Of a stretch of 64,000 nt of DNA, positions 22,260 through 33,655 are shown piece by piece. A program made the position numbers and the translations under genes. Below the pieces are notes generated by a model. That model searched no databases. It was not told the origin of the DNA and saw only the letters and a program-made list of their open reading frames with translations. How positions within the stretch are numbered: position 1 is the first letter of the stretch; the number at the start of each line of letters is the position of its first letter. This DNA is from Pseudopyrenochaeta lycopersici (lineage: Eukaryota; Ascomycota; Dothideomycetes; Pleosporales; Pseudopyrenochaetaceae). The stretch covers positions 248,001-312,000 of the forward strand of contig NHZP01000049.1 of the NCBI GenBank assembly GCA_003313425.1, given 5' to 3'.

Positions 22260-22739
22260 CTAGACAATCTCATAGACATCGATCTTGACATGATTTACTG
22301 TCTTTGGGAGAAGAAGATCGCCAACAAAACAAGAACTGTTCAGCCAGTTGTGCTTCCCAGGGACAACTTCGAATCGGGGGAATGTCTTCGTGTACCATCC
22401 TCCGTCTTGCACCCCCATAGATGCCGTTGAGGGATTATCTCCAAACACGCCTTCCATCGTCTCAAGGCTTGCGCGGCCATACCCCTCATTGGTAATATTT
22501 ATAAGAGTGCCATCTTCAACTGGAAGCGTGTATTTAGCCATAATGTGCACTACACCATCCGGGTGAGCCGCATTCCAATCTCCTCCACCTGGTAGAATGT
22601 TTCCTTTAATTTTAGGTCCTTCAAATCGGCCTCCAGTTATTGGGATGAACCTCCTCTCTCCAGCCGCGGTTCTGCCAAAGTAAAGTGGAGGTGCAAGATC
22701 GATGTGCAATGTAAAAGCGAATTCGAGCTTTGGGGCCAT
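22260..22739 (-). CDS. DUF3237 (UPF0311) family protein
   Basis: A single-exon gene of 159 residues, the full family length. Family features are the start LEFAFTLHIDLAPPLYFG, GERRFIPITGGRFEGPKIKG, LPGGGDWNAAHPDG and the closing VGDLLLPKTVNHVKIDVYEI. DUF3237 proteins form a small beta-barrel and have no firmly known reaction; they are often found near aromatic or phenolic catabolic genes in fungi and bacteria. No signal peptide or membrane segment is visible, so it is probably cytosolic. It is divergent from an MFS transporter across a 603-bp promoter, and its place in the cluster suggests an accessory step in aromatic breakdown. Confidence 0.85.
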   Translation of the reverse strand: MAPKLEFAFTLHIDLAPPLYFGRTAAGERRFIPITGGRFEGPKIKGNILPGGGDWNAAHPDGVVHIMAKYTLPVEDGTLINITNEGYGRASLETMEGVFGDNPSTASMGVQDGGWYTKTFPRFEVVPGKHNWLNSSCFVGDLLLPKTVNHVKIDVYEIV

Positions 22740-23342
22740 ATTTCCAGATTATTGAAATAAGCGTGATTGAAAAAATGTACGGAAAAGCAAAAATTTCACG
22801 CGAATAGGCGGCTCAAATGACCTCAATGCTGATACAGATGTTTTATAATAACCAGGATTCCTCAAACTTATCAGGAATTGGTGTACGTCAGCCTCCAGCC
22901 GCGGTCGATGTGTCCGTCACTATGATTCCCCGCTAAGAGATGAACGTGTCTCATGGTGCAAGTTGACTAAAAGTTTATGGCTTCCCATTTTGGCTGTTTC
23001 CCGATGCTGCGGGTTCCTCCTATCTCCCCGGTAGGTACACGGAAGCTTCCTTTGACTTCGATTGATGAGGTCTGTACCTGCGAAAGCATTCCCCGGAGTG
23101 TTCCCCAGATTAGTAGAAGCCATGGCTGTGTCTCCGCATAGGCGCACGGAGGGCGTACAACTACCATGCGAATTTAAACTCTATAATCGACCCATGCTGC
23201 ATGTGCGGGGTTTACAACGGCAGTTTCAGCATTGCATCCAGCCGCGGAAGGTTAAAGAGACCCTCTTCCGTTGTCATTGCGTTCCTCAGCCCAGTACAGA
23301 CCACCTAGAAGGCTTTTCTGTCTCGCTACACTATAACTTACA
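22740..23342. promoter_or_regulatory. Divergent promoter between DUF3237 and MFS genes, with two CCAGCCGCGG sites
   Basis: The 10-mer CCAGCCGCGG occurs at 22895-22904 and 23238-23247, and a third time at 22660-22669 inside the start of the DUF3237 coding region. Its core CCGCGG is palindromic. Repetition within 600 bp of a divergent promoter suggests a regulator site, though the regulator's specificity is unknown. Confidence 0.4.
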
Positions 23343-25133
23343 ATGTCGATGGAGGACCCGGCGAAGACCGAAGAGATACGGCAGGCAGCGGCAAGGCACC
23401 ACGGTCTACCTCTCCTTCCGCGTCCAACCCAAGATGAGCGAGATCCGCTTAGATGGCCTCGAGCAATAAAGCTGGCTGCTCTTACCGCCACCGCGTTCGT
23501 CAACTTCACCGCCAACTTCGCAGGTGCCGGTCTCTCCGCAGCCACTCCTGTCCTTCAAGCGCAATTCAATAGGACGCCTAACGAAGTCAACAGTCTCTTA
23601 ACGGTAAATTTGCCAAGGCACAATTGAACTCAGTTCATGCTCATTAGTTTTCAGTACAATTTTCTACTTCTTGGAATCGGTAACCTTATCTGGGTGCCGC
23701 TTGGCGTCAAGTACGGCAAGCGAGCATCGCTGCTTATTTCGACCCTCTTACTCTTTGCCATACTAATCTGGACGGCGAAAGAAACTACATTCAATGGCCT
23801 CTTGGCCGCGCGTTGCCTGTCAGGTTTTGTTTCTGCGGCAGGCGAGGTGAGTGGTCCAAACTTGACATGACGCGACGTTAACGCTTTCACAGAGTATCGT
23901 CCCTAGTATCGTTTCTGATATTTTCTTCCTCCATGAACGTGCCGCTATGATGTCAGGGTAAGCTCAGTATTTCAGTCCCGGGTAATATGTAACATAATAA
24001 CTTGTCAATCAGATACACTATTCTGGTCTCAAGCGCCACTGCAATCGGCCCTTTACTGGCTTCCTATATTATCCAATACAGCCCTGGTAGCTGGGTAGAT
24101 TATGTATGGGTGTGTGCAGCGCTCGCTGGTGCCAATACTGTAGCGATCTATCTCTTCTATCCTGAGTCTAACTTCTGCCGGCCGGACGAGTCCCCACATG
24201 CAGACCCCACAACACCGAGAGTGCTTAGTGAAGGGACTACAGAGAAAGAAGAGTTGACACAGACAGAAACCTTGTCCAAGCACCAAGTCAAAGTTACAAA
24301 GATGCCTTGGATGCGCATCTGGAAAACTTTCGTCACGATTGATAGTAACGTCAGTTTCCTGGAGGTATTTGTTCGTCCTTTTATGATGTTGTTTCGGCCA
24401 AGTGTTCTGTTTGCTGTATACATTTATGGCACTAGTCTTGCCTCACAGATCATCTTGATGTGAGTTATAGTAGAATTGATAATGGTAAAGCCTAACACTG
24501 TTCTAGATTTGCCTTCCCGAGCCTGCTCATGGCCCCGCCTTATCTCTTCTCTGGAAGCAGCGTTGGTCTCATGGAAGTCGCAGCCATAATTGGTTTCATC
24601 CTTGGCTGTTTCGCTGGTGGATATGCCGCGGACATCATCACTGCAGCTGTCATTCGAAGGCAGCACGGTGCTGTATACGCAGAGCAGCGGCTTGTTGCGC
24701 TGATTCCAGGTTGCGTGCTTGCGCCTACAGGGTGTATAATTACCGCATTCGCGTGCTCAGAAAAGCTCCACTGGGTCGCAATTGCATTTGGATTCGGCTT
24801 AGGTTAGTATTTCAGCACCAGTGACTGTATCATGCTGACCGGGTCACAGTATCATTTGGAACAATATACGGTCCTAATATCGCCATTACATACGTCGTGG
24901 AATGCTATCCAAGGCTCACCGCTGAGTGCTTGGTGGCGATCAATGTGTTCAAAAATCTTGTTGCATTCTTATTCTTGTATACCGCCGTGAATTGGGTCAA
25001 CACAAGAGGCTGGATTGAGGTTTATATGATTATGTTTATGCTCGTTTCGCTAGGTATGCTGTTAGCGATTCCATTCTACTACTTTGGACGGAAATGGAGA
25101 GGCGCAACTGAAACAACGTATGTAAACATATAG
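23343..25133 (+). CDS. MFS transporter (DHA1-like)
   Basis: Exons inferred: 23343-23603, 23655-23846, 23893-23957, 24013-24459, 24507-24802 and 24850-25133, giving 514 residues. The five introns are 46-55 bp and keep frame. The cytosolic N terminus (DERDPLRWPRAIKLAAL) leads into the first helix; the loop 2-3 region is VPLGVKYGKRASLL, equivalent to the GxLaDrxGrr motif. About twelve hydrophobic segments are visible with a charged central loop around 24180-24310 (EGTTEKEELTQTET). The layout matches fungal drug:H+ antiporter-type MFS proteins. In this cluster it may import an aromatic acid or export toxic intermediates. The substrate cannot be read from the sequence. Confidence 0.88.
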
Positions 25134-26286
25134 AGAGACAGAAGTTCGTTTATTGGAAGGATTCATAGTGGCAATAGGCTTAGAAGGCAACGAAATGACA
25201 CAATCCCTGGAAGCCTTGGAAAAGATGATATGATATCACATGTTACTTTTCCGGCTTGATCATTATGCACACATAAATCTTCTTGACGTAGTGAAATTGG
25301 TGATTACTGGCGCATAAATTATGATGTATCGAAATGCGACAAATCGGTAGGGATAGCAGATATTTGGGAAGGATTTGCAGACATGGCGATAGATACGAAG
25401 AGCATGCATTTGGTATTCTAGCGATATGCCCACATACGTGATTGACTAGAACGATTCTATCATGGGGGCTTCGAAGATTCAAGTGTACGGCTTAGCGTTG
25501 CAGGCCATGCTGGTTGGAAGGCGGCTATGACCGTACCGGGTCCAAGCGGTAAAGGACACTCAAATCTCAAACGATGAGCCAGCATTCGTAAACGAAGTCA
25601 TCATTTTGATTGGAACTGCGCCGCCACCTAGCTTGATTGTGTGACAAGATGCTCTCCCACATTCATATATGTCTATTCTGCTGCAACACGCACTAGACTA
25701 CAAGTGAACACAGCGACGTCAAGCGTCATTGCTGCGTTGCTTTGGGGTGCAGTGAGGTATGAAAACGCATTGGGATTTTCAGGTTCTAAAGGATTTTTAT
25801 ACGACATTCATGGGTTTTTGGGAAGATTGACTAGCCCTATTACTACTGCTTGTCGGAAGCTGTAACCGTCTATTCCAGCTATTGTTATGCGGCCCGACGT
25901 ATTATGGCAATGGAAGGCTTCAATTATGATTTCCCCGCTCGCAGAAAAAAGATCCATGCTATCACTTACCATACTAGGCATACTTTCGTCCTGTTTTCCA
26001 AGCCATTTAAGCCGCTGAATAATGATCCGGACTTTGAAAGTGCGACGGTCTACCCTCCTGGTGGGCGAACCTCAACACCGGACTTTCAAACTCCGACCGT
26101 CGCTGTGGATTGCGTAGGACCCAGCAAAGCGCAGTTCCCCACGGGGAAATTACCCCGACATTTGCAAGATATAAAGAGAAGTAAGATTGCTGCTCTTGTT
26201 TCTTCACTATCAGCCAAGTTCGATCATTTGATCATACCCTGCGAACTGTTTCATTTTGGTATATATTAACAGCCTTCAACCTCAAC
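25134..26286. promoter_or_regulatory. Intergenic region with two related 24-bp elements
   Basis: No gene is supported. Two 24-bp elements at 26027-26050 and 26078-26101 begin with CCGGACTTT and end with GTC; they match at 20 of 24 positions, and all four differences are G/C exchanges. They lie about 190-260 bp upstream of the next MFS start and contain CCG/CGG triplets, so they may be regulator sites. Smaller open frames have no motif. Confidence 0.4.
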
Positions 26287-27859
26287 ATGGCGATTTTTAA
26301 AGACACCGAAAAATTTGCAGCGACTGAGAAGGAACATTACAATGCAGATCACGAAGGCGTTGAGCCTAATGCTGATTATTCGGGTGCTGTGACGAAGTCA
26401 AGCGAGGAAGAAATAAGATTGGTCAAAAAGCTCGACAGACGGATAATGGGCATACTCTGGGCTATGTACTTCCTGGTAGGACATCAATCCTCCGTCATAG
26501 CGATGAGCGCTGCGGTAGACTAACGATGAGACAGAACTATCTCGACCGAAATGCCATTGCTCAGGCAAGGCTCAATAACCTCGAAGACGATCTTAACCTC
26601 GTTGGGTCTCAGTACAATACCTGCATCAGTATTCTCTTCGTCGGGTAAGTAGACAGCCTGAATAATACGTTATCTGCTGTCAATGGCTAACATTCTTTCT
26701 CTTTGCTAGGTATTTGATTATGCAGATTCCCTCGAATATGCTCATGTCCTCTCAAAAGGTTCGACCATCGTTATACATGTGCGCCTGCATGATGGCTTGG
26801 GCTGTCGTCTCAGCCTGTACAGCTCTTACCCATAACTATACTGGCCTCGTGCTTGTGAGATTTTTCCTCGGCGTCGCGGAAGCACCTTACTACCCTGGTG
26901 CCCTTTATCTCCTTTCCCTCTTCTATACACGAAAAGAGATCGCAACGCGAATCAGCATCTTGTATTCTGGAAACATTTTTGCGACTTCATTCTCTGGATT
27001 GATCGCGGAATCAGTCTTTGCTACCTTAGATGGTACGCATGGACTTGCTGGCTGGAAATGGCTCTTCATTATTGAAGGGGCTGTTACCTTTGGGATTGCG
27101 ATTATTGGAATTTGGATGCTGCCTGACTATCCGTTGACCACGCGCTGGCTTAGCCCAGAGGAACGCCAACTAGCGCATGATCGCATACTGCGTGACACCG
27201 TCGGAGTTGAACCGTCCAGAGGGGCACGCGCAGGATTCCAGCAAGCTATCCGAGATCCTCGCCTTTACCTACTTTGCTTAATGCAAAATATGCATTTGTC
27301 GGCATGCAGCTTCAACAATTTTTTCCCTACCGTAGTCGGCAGCCTTGGTTTCAATCGAACCATCACATTAGCCCTGACATGTCCACCCTATCTCGTTTCG
27401 GGTTTCTTCGGTGTCGCCGTCGGCTTGTCTTCGGGTAAATTCAACGAGAGGACCTGGCATATTACTATTTGTATGGGTGCAGCCCTGGTCGGATTCATCA
27501 TTTCTTGTGTGACGATGAACGTGGCGGCAAGGTACACAGCATGCTTCCTCTTCGCATCAGGAGCATATGCAGTGAACTCAGTCATCATTGGATGGGTCTC
27601 AGCAACCCTAGGACAGACAACGGAGAAAAAGGCTGTTTCTTTGTCGATTGTCAACGTCGTTGCAAACGCCAGCTACATATATACAGCATACTTGTATCCA
27701 AAGAGCGATGGACCAAAGTACCTGGTAGCCATGGCAAGCAATGCTGCATTCGCGCTCGTCACAATTGCTTGCGCGTGGGCTCTACGGTTTTGGCTAACAG
27801 CAATCAATAAAAAGTCCAAGAGGGAAAGGCCAGAAGAGGTTGTATTCTACGCTTACTAG
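26287..27859 (+). CDS. MFS transporter, anion:cation symporter (ACS/allantoate permease) type
   Basis: Exons 26287-26475, 26535-26644 and 26710-27859 give 482 residues; introns are 59 and 65 bp. Hallmarks of the Dal5/Tna1-like family are KKLDRRIMGILWAMYFLNYLDRNAIAQA, written here only as its parts LDRRIMGILW and NYLDRNAIAQARL, then SQYNTCISILFVGYLIMQIP, RFFLGVAEAPYYPGALYLLS and GWKWLFIIEGAVTF. About twelve membrane helices are visible. Members take up organic anions such as nicotinate, allantoate, and hydroxybenzoates in some fungi. As the last gene of the catabolic cluster it is a good candidate for aromatic acid uptake; this is inferred from position. Confidence 0.9.
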
Positions 27860-30231
27860 TGTGTCACCTTCAAAAAGGACGGAAATGTCTCATGGGATGG
27901 ATTGGGGCACTGCGAGCTCCACTTGGCGCCGGGAAAGCAGTACAGAATGATGCTTTGAGGAAGAATTTCCAAACTCTCAGCACAAAGAATGGGTCTTCTT
28001 AAGCATACGAAAACATCAGTAAAGTGAGATTTTGATTTGGAAATCTTATAAGGAATCAGTTCTATGCGTGCGTGCTTCGCTAGAAGGGTTGTCGGCCAGT
28101 TAGGCTCCCCTAATCGCCACCAGATGCTGGAAATAGAAGATAGCTATCAATATTATCATGTTAATAAGAACTTGCTGTTATAGTAACTCCGTCAGCGCTT
28201 CAAAAAATTATCGCTCATTAAATACTAAAGCTGCAGTACTGAGATCTTCGATGTCCTATGTTATGTTACATGGCTGGGGTAAATAGCAATGATATGTTTG
28301 ACAGTGGTTGCGTTGAGTACGGACACACTGTAGTCCAAGAGTCGTGTGATTATTCTGTCATGCTTGGATAGAGACTAACCTTCTGACATGGATGTAAGTG
28401 ACACTCAGACTTCGATAGTTCATATAATTTGCAAAGCAATGGAGATAATGTCGGGTACATTCTCGAGCAAATGCATTTGAACGTTTGCCCGCCCGGCCAC
28501 CCATAGTTGCATTCAAAAAGCATCCCAAAATTCCCAATAGACTCGTAGTGTAGCGTGTATCAAGTCTACGTTGTTGTCAAGAATGCTGTGGACATTATAG
28601 TCACATGACTCTCTAGTGCCTTGGCACAAGACTCTCCACTCAGAAAGATAGCTTTAAATCAACTTTTGTAACAACACCTTGCACTCTGGGCCTCCGGCCA
28701 CTGCAAAGAAATGAAAGGAGCTTGAGGCTATAGCCTGACGTAGCCTGCTATGTAGAAATAATTTACCGACGTGAACGGTGTTCCGCTCGTCATCTTTGTT
28801 GTGCAGCTCTAGTCTTGTCTGGCGCTTCATTGAGACTACTATGCTCATGAGCCGGAGCCCATTACATACTCAATTTGCAGTCGGTGTATCGTGGTGCAAG
28901 GCAAAAATATTGTCCGGTCCGATAGCCAGAAGTGGAAGTTTTGAGTGCGTCTTCCTTATGGCTGCGGTAGGAAGAACAACGCGTGTCCTGCTATTGGTTT
29001 CAATGCCTGAAGTGGCTTGCAGTCTAGCTGCTGAGCCACAATCCCTTCCTATCGGACTGAACAATACCTTTGCCCTTTACTGGCGCTGCACTACCTTTGT
29101 ACTTCCATTACAATGCTCCTAGTATCAAGACGCGTAAACAATTGTCTTAATATTTGTGATGGTCCTTTATTCCGCTCCACCAATGGGGGCCTACCCAGTC
29201 CTATGGGACAACTACCTTGAGAGCTCCTTCTGTATACGCTTACTCTGTACGAGTCATAATTGGCTTATGCACGGCATCTACGCCCATTGCTTGCACTTGG
29301 CCCGCCGCTTCATTTATACAAATCTGTGTTGCTTATTTCATTGTTTTAACCGCTCAGTCGAGAATTCGCTCACAAGTAGCTTACCAATAAACATCCCAGC
29401 CAAAGCTGAAGCCTCTAAGCAACGGTTGCATCTTGGCTAAATTTTTCCTGGTAAATTTGTGCAGAGGTAAGCGAGGAAAAGCACGAACAGAAATCTCTCT
29501 CTGCTGTGACTGAATGCTGCGGAAAATTTCATCGAGTTCAGCCAGCCGTACCTCGGCATCTATTAACACGAGCCACTACTATTCTTCCGGACCATATACA
29601 TATGCTGTCCAGATCGCTACGTCGTCTTGCTCGCAATGTCGATTCACGAACTATACAATAATATTCAAGATGATGTCACAGATTCAGTCCTCATACCTAG
29701 GACCTGATTGGATTGCGAGAGGAATTTGAAGCTGTACCTGCGAACGCTCCGAAGAGAGCTAGCACATGAACTTTCTTGGTGTTTTGCACAGCCTTCGGGG
29801 GTCGTGCACAGAACTGCTGCAGAACTCCTGCTTTAGGATGCCAACAAACACTCGTCTCCTTCCCCCGCATATGCCAAGGCCCGCTTCCGCACCCCACCAC
29901 CCCCACTCAATTTTTCCGTCCATATGCATGATCCAATGAGGCCGGGAAGGCACCTCCAACATACATTGGGTAACTTTCCCTGCCTTGCGAAAAGTTGAAA
30001 TGCTCTTGGGGCCAAGGCGACAACTTGCTCTATACACACTTTTCCGCTGCCAAGTATGAATTTACCAATGGAATATCCTTGATCATCAGCTTTAGAAAGT
30101 CAGGAAATCCGCGTTTTCCGACCAAGCAGGATTTCTCACGAATATAAAGAGAGTGAAAGATGCGCAACGATGACCACATTCACACGGTGCATTTGCCACA
30201 GGGATAGCAATTGGCCTTCTTTGTTATCGCC
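27860..30231. other. Long intergenic region, 2.4 kb
   Basis: No gene could be supported on either strand. The only structure I see is an inverted 25-base pair at 28901-28925 and 29049-29073. The last 300 bases contain the promoter of the GH105 gene, with an AT-rich TATAAAG at about 30144. Short open frames show no motif or plausible splice partners. Confidence 0.4.
28901..29073. repeat. Imperfect inverted repeat, 25-bp arms
   Basis: Arms 28901-28925 and 29049-29073 match at 21 of 25 positions after reverse complementing, and all four differences are transitions. The loop is 123 bp. It may be a decayed inverted duplication or the ends of a small element. No target duplication was recognised. 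Confidence 0.4.
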
Positions 30232-31533
30232 ATGAAGTCTTTCCTATTCTCCAGCATTGTCCTTGCTAGCGCAACCCTGGCATCAGCAAAAGTTGATTTG
30301 CCAAATGGATGGTTTAGCATTGCTCCAGAAGAAAAAATCGAAGCAGGAAAGTTCCATGGCAAGCCACGATACCTAACATGGATGGCCGACTCACAGATCA
30401 AACACGGCGTGGAGCCAACGACTGCATACACAGTCTCGGCCTATCTCTCTGGCGTGTTGCGCGCATACGAACGGACCCACGATGAGAAATACCGAAATTA
30501 CGTGAAGCATCACACCGACTATGTGCTTTACCCTGCATGGAATGGTGATGATATACTGTTGCACAATAACAGTAACTCCATCGATGACATACGCTTCGGT
30601 CATACCTTCCTAGATCTATATAACCTCACCGACGGCAATGAAATATACAAGAAAGCTGCCCAAGTTCTGCGAGATCAAATTGATCGCACTTACCGCACTC
30701 CGGATGGCGGCTTCTATCATCGCTACCCAGTATATATAGATCAGATGTGGTTAGACGGAATATTCATGCTCGACGTATTCTACGCACGCTGGACTTTCGA
30801 ATTCGAACCTGACAACACAACTGCCTGGGATGACATTGCTCTTCAATTCGACCTGATTGATGCCGGAACCACTGTCGATCGCAATCGTACCAATGGCCTC
30901 CCTGTTCATGGATTTGATTACAGCAAGAAGAGCATCTGGGCAAATAAAGAAACCGGTGCCGCACCACATGTTTGGGGCCGAGCGGTAGGATGGTATATCA
31001 TGGCACTCGTGGACACCCTCGACTACTTTCCAGAAAGTCACGCAGGACGCGCACGCTTGCTGAAATATCTCCAATCTCTCGCTGATGCTGTCGTTGCCGC
31101 ACAAGACCCGAAGTACAAGGGCTGGTACAACATCATGGACCCTGGGTTTGAGTACAAGTCCGGTAATTACATCGAGAGCTCAGGGTCTGCCATGTTTGTT
31201 TACGGCCTGCTTAAGAGTCTGCGTCTCGGATACATCAAAGGTGACAAGTATACGAAAGCTGCGCTCAGCGGGTACGAGCTAATGACGGAGACTTTCTCGA
31301 GCAAGCGTAAGGGCGATGGCGCATTGGTGTGGGGATGGACGGCTCAGACAGGTAGTTTGAGCTCGAACGGCACTTTCGAAGTAAGTTTTCTGACGGGTAT
31401 AATGCCATAGAACAACTACTGACTGTTTTAGTACTATGCGAGTGTGCCACTGTTCGAAAACGATCTTAAGGGGGTATCTCCATTCTTGTTCTCGAGCTAC
31501 GAGTATGAATTGTATCTTGAGGGGAAGCAATAA
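30232..31533 (+). CDS. Glycoside hydrolase family 105, unsaturated rhamnogalacturonyl hydrolase (secreted)
   Basis: GH105 enzymes remove the unsaturated galacturonyl residue left by pectate or rhamnogalacturonan lyases, acting through hydration of the enol ether. Exons 30232-31380 and 31432-31533 (51-bp intron, phase 0) give 416 residues. The start at 30232 gives a good signal peptide (MKSFLFSSIVLASATLASA); an upstream in-frame ATG at 30211 would weaken it. Conserved family segments include the catalytic region YIDQMWLDGIFMLDVF, HVWGRAVGWYIMALVDTLD, GWYNIMDPG and YIESSGSAMFVYGLLKS. Several N-glycosylation sequons (NTT, NRT, NGT) fit secretion. It stands alone, just outside the aromatic cluster, and implies pectin degradation from plant material. 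Confidence 0.93.
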
Positions 31534-32195
31534 GACGGGCGGTGGATGCAAAGATCAATTGGAAAGCGGTATATCATCCAAAAGGCTTCGGGGGCACAAA
31601 GCAAATCTAGGAGAAGTATTTATAATGCGTCATATATCTTCATGACATGTCACACTCAAACGTAGTTTACCCCAGGTCGTTGTCAGAGAGATCGGCCATT
31701 ACAATGTAAAAATTAATTTGTTGACTATAACGTGGCTTGCAATTTCGTAGAACTTCTAGGAGCGAGGAAACTTGATGCGAGCAAAAAGAATCTCCTGTAA
31801 AGTGATCCCTGCTAAAGATGGTAACACTAAGTTTTCTTCGCATTGTCGTGTAACAGAAAGCGCCTTAACGTACGGTAGCGCAAGTAACGTCGTTGACGGG
31901 GAAGAACAGAACTCCTCGATGCGTCTTGTGAGCATCGGTCGCAGACTCGCTCGCAATGAAGCACTATGATAAGCAACATCATGATAAGCTTTGTGAATAC
32001 CCGCAAGATGTATGTTAATGGAAATTTTACCAATACATAAAATTGCTCGAGACATTGCTGTATTTTCTGAACCCGGACGTGGAATACCATTGTGTTTGCT
32101 GCGAATACTGTCTTTGGGTCTGCCATTGTCGATATTACTGTCTGTCATAATAGAGGGGAAATGTCTATGCTATTCCAAATCCCTATTCTCCAGCT
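31534..32195. other. Intergenic region, nothing recognised
   Basis: The stretch after the GH105 stop holds only short, motif-free open frames on both strands. It separates the GH105 terminator from the 3' end of a decayed minus-strand gene. Confidence 0.4.
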
Positions 32196-33186
32196 TCACT
32201 GCAGATAGTACGAATAACGCTTGGGATACTTGTCATTCAACTCTCGCTCGACCTCAGCAAGGTACGCTTGTTTGTTATACGTTCCGAGATCAGGCCAGCC
32301 ATGTTTTTGGTAAACTGACTGCAATAGAACTGGAATACCCTCTGGGATAGGGTTGCCAGTGGGTGGCTTATTTGTACAAATGTCAGTAACGCTGCTGGTA
32401 TTTTTGGGATGAAATGCAGTTAGGGGGAGTGATTCTTTAGCATTTCGAAAAAGTGACGGGACAGGCCAGCAGGAGCCCCTTTGCACCAGGCCCTCGTAGC
32501 CCGAGTCTCCGTTGTCATCGCTCTCGCTGTCGGAGCCTTCTTCACCCTCGTCACTCTGTTCCCCGTCGGACGTTGGTGGAGTTCTTTGTTGCTGGAAGCA
32601 TTACTTTTACCGTCGCCCTCAGATACGTCTTCAACTTCCTTACAAACGGTGATAGGCCCTCCGTCAACAGACTCGGTGGACTCTTCTGATTCGCATTCCA
32701 GTGGATGAACCAAAAAAGATGACTGGGGCAGCGAAGCTTTTGCGATCTCATTGAGGCATCCATCCAGTAAACGATTTCGCTTTCTGCATCCAGTAAAATA
32801 GTATCCTTGTCACATACGCCATACATAAGGCCAATGCATTACGAAGGTACTCTTCCTCCAAACTGGTATTCATATCCCTCTGGCATGATGAGTGCGCCCT
32901 CGGGATACTTTTTCTCACTAATCAATCCGTCGGCAGTGGGCATCCAGTCGGTCAACATGCAACCTAGGAGAACTTCAGGACGAACTAGATATGGTTTGTT
33001 GAGAATACACGGTAGGTGACTGAGCAGCGAGATTACCTCGTTAGTCTTGTTTAAGCCTTGTATGGTTTCAGGGGTGACATTCGGTCAGCCGCCTACGGGT
33101 GGTTTGATGATGGAGGAGGGGTTCATGAACATCTTTGCAAGAAATTCATAGTACTCAGTACTCTCGAACGGCGGCGACACCTTCAT
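32196..33186 (-). pseudogene. Decayed fungal SMI1/KNR4-like hypothetical protein gene
   Basis: From an ATG at 33186 a single frame reads MKVSPPFESTEYYEFLAK and continues with SSIIKPPVGG, TPETIQGLNKTNEVISLLSH and LMYGVCDKDTILLDAESEIV. This resembles the common fungal proteins with 'LNKTDEVI-LL-HLPY', a DW motif and a 'DTVLLDT--GIIYW' motif. In-frame TGA and TAA codons interrupt it near 33090 and 32831. The C-terminal part then shifts frame twice, continuing in HFFEMLKNH and finally VYQKHGWPDLGTYNKQAYL. The order of the pieces is the same as in intact family members. The family attribution is from memory of the motif order and is moderate; that the gene is broken is clear. Confidence 0.55.
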
Positions 33187-33655
33187 CGCGCGAGTAGACT
33201 GGGTTCATTGGTCTAAAGCTCTTTTCGGGCTTAAAGCTAGCAGTAGATTGAGGGAGCAGGTTTACGGCACTATCGGATGCGTTATATGACTGATCCTCGG
33301 TATGGTGCAGGGGCTTAAACCGCCTTTGTCCTCACACGTTTGAATTTTCCACACGATACAGAGCTTTTCCTTATGCGACTCCACCCGCGTCAGCCTTTGA
33401 CCTTGGCATGGCGATTGTTCTCGAGCACAACTAAATACAAGTTTACTCTGCACAACTTCTCTCGACAAGTATATGAAAAGAGAATGCAATGGTGCGAAGA
33501 CCAATATCACAGTGTGTTTGAATACGCTAAACAAATACATCCACAAACCTTTATTTTAACTTCCGTTCCAAAAACCCTTTTGGTTCTGATTTCGTTCCTT
33601 GTATCCCAAATTACTAGATTTATTGACCCGTAGCTAAGCAATACGCATGGCCAGG
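33187..33655. other. Intergenic region, nothing recognised
   Basis: This gap between two decayed minus-strand genes contains only short motif-free frames and no repeat that I could see. Confidence 0.35.
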
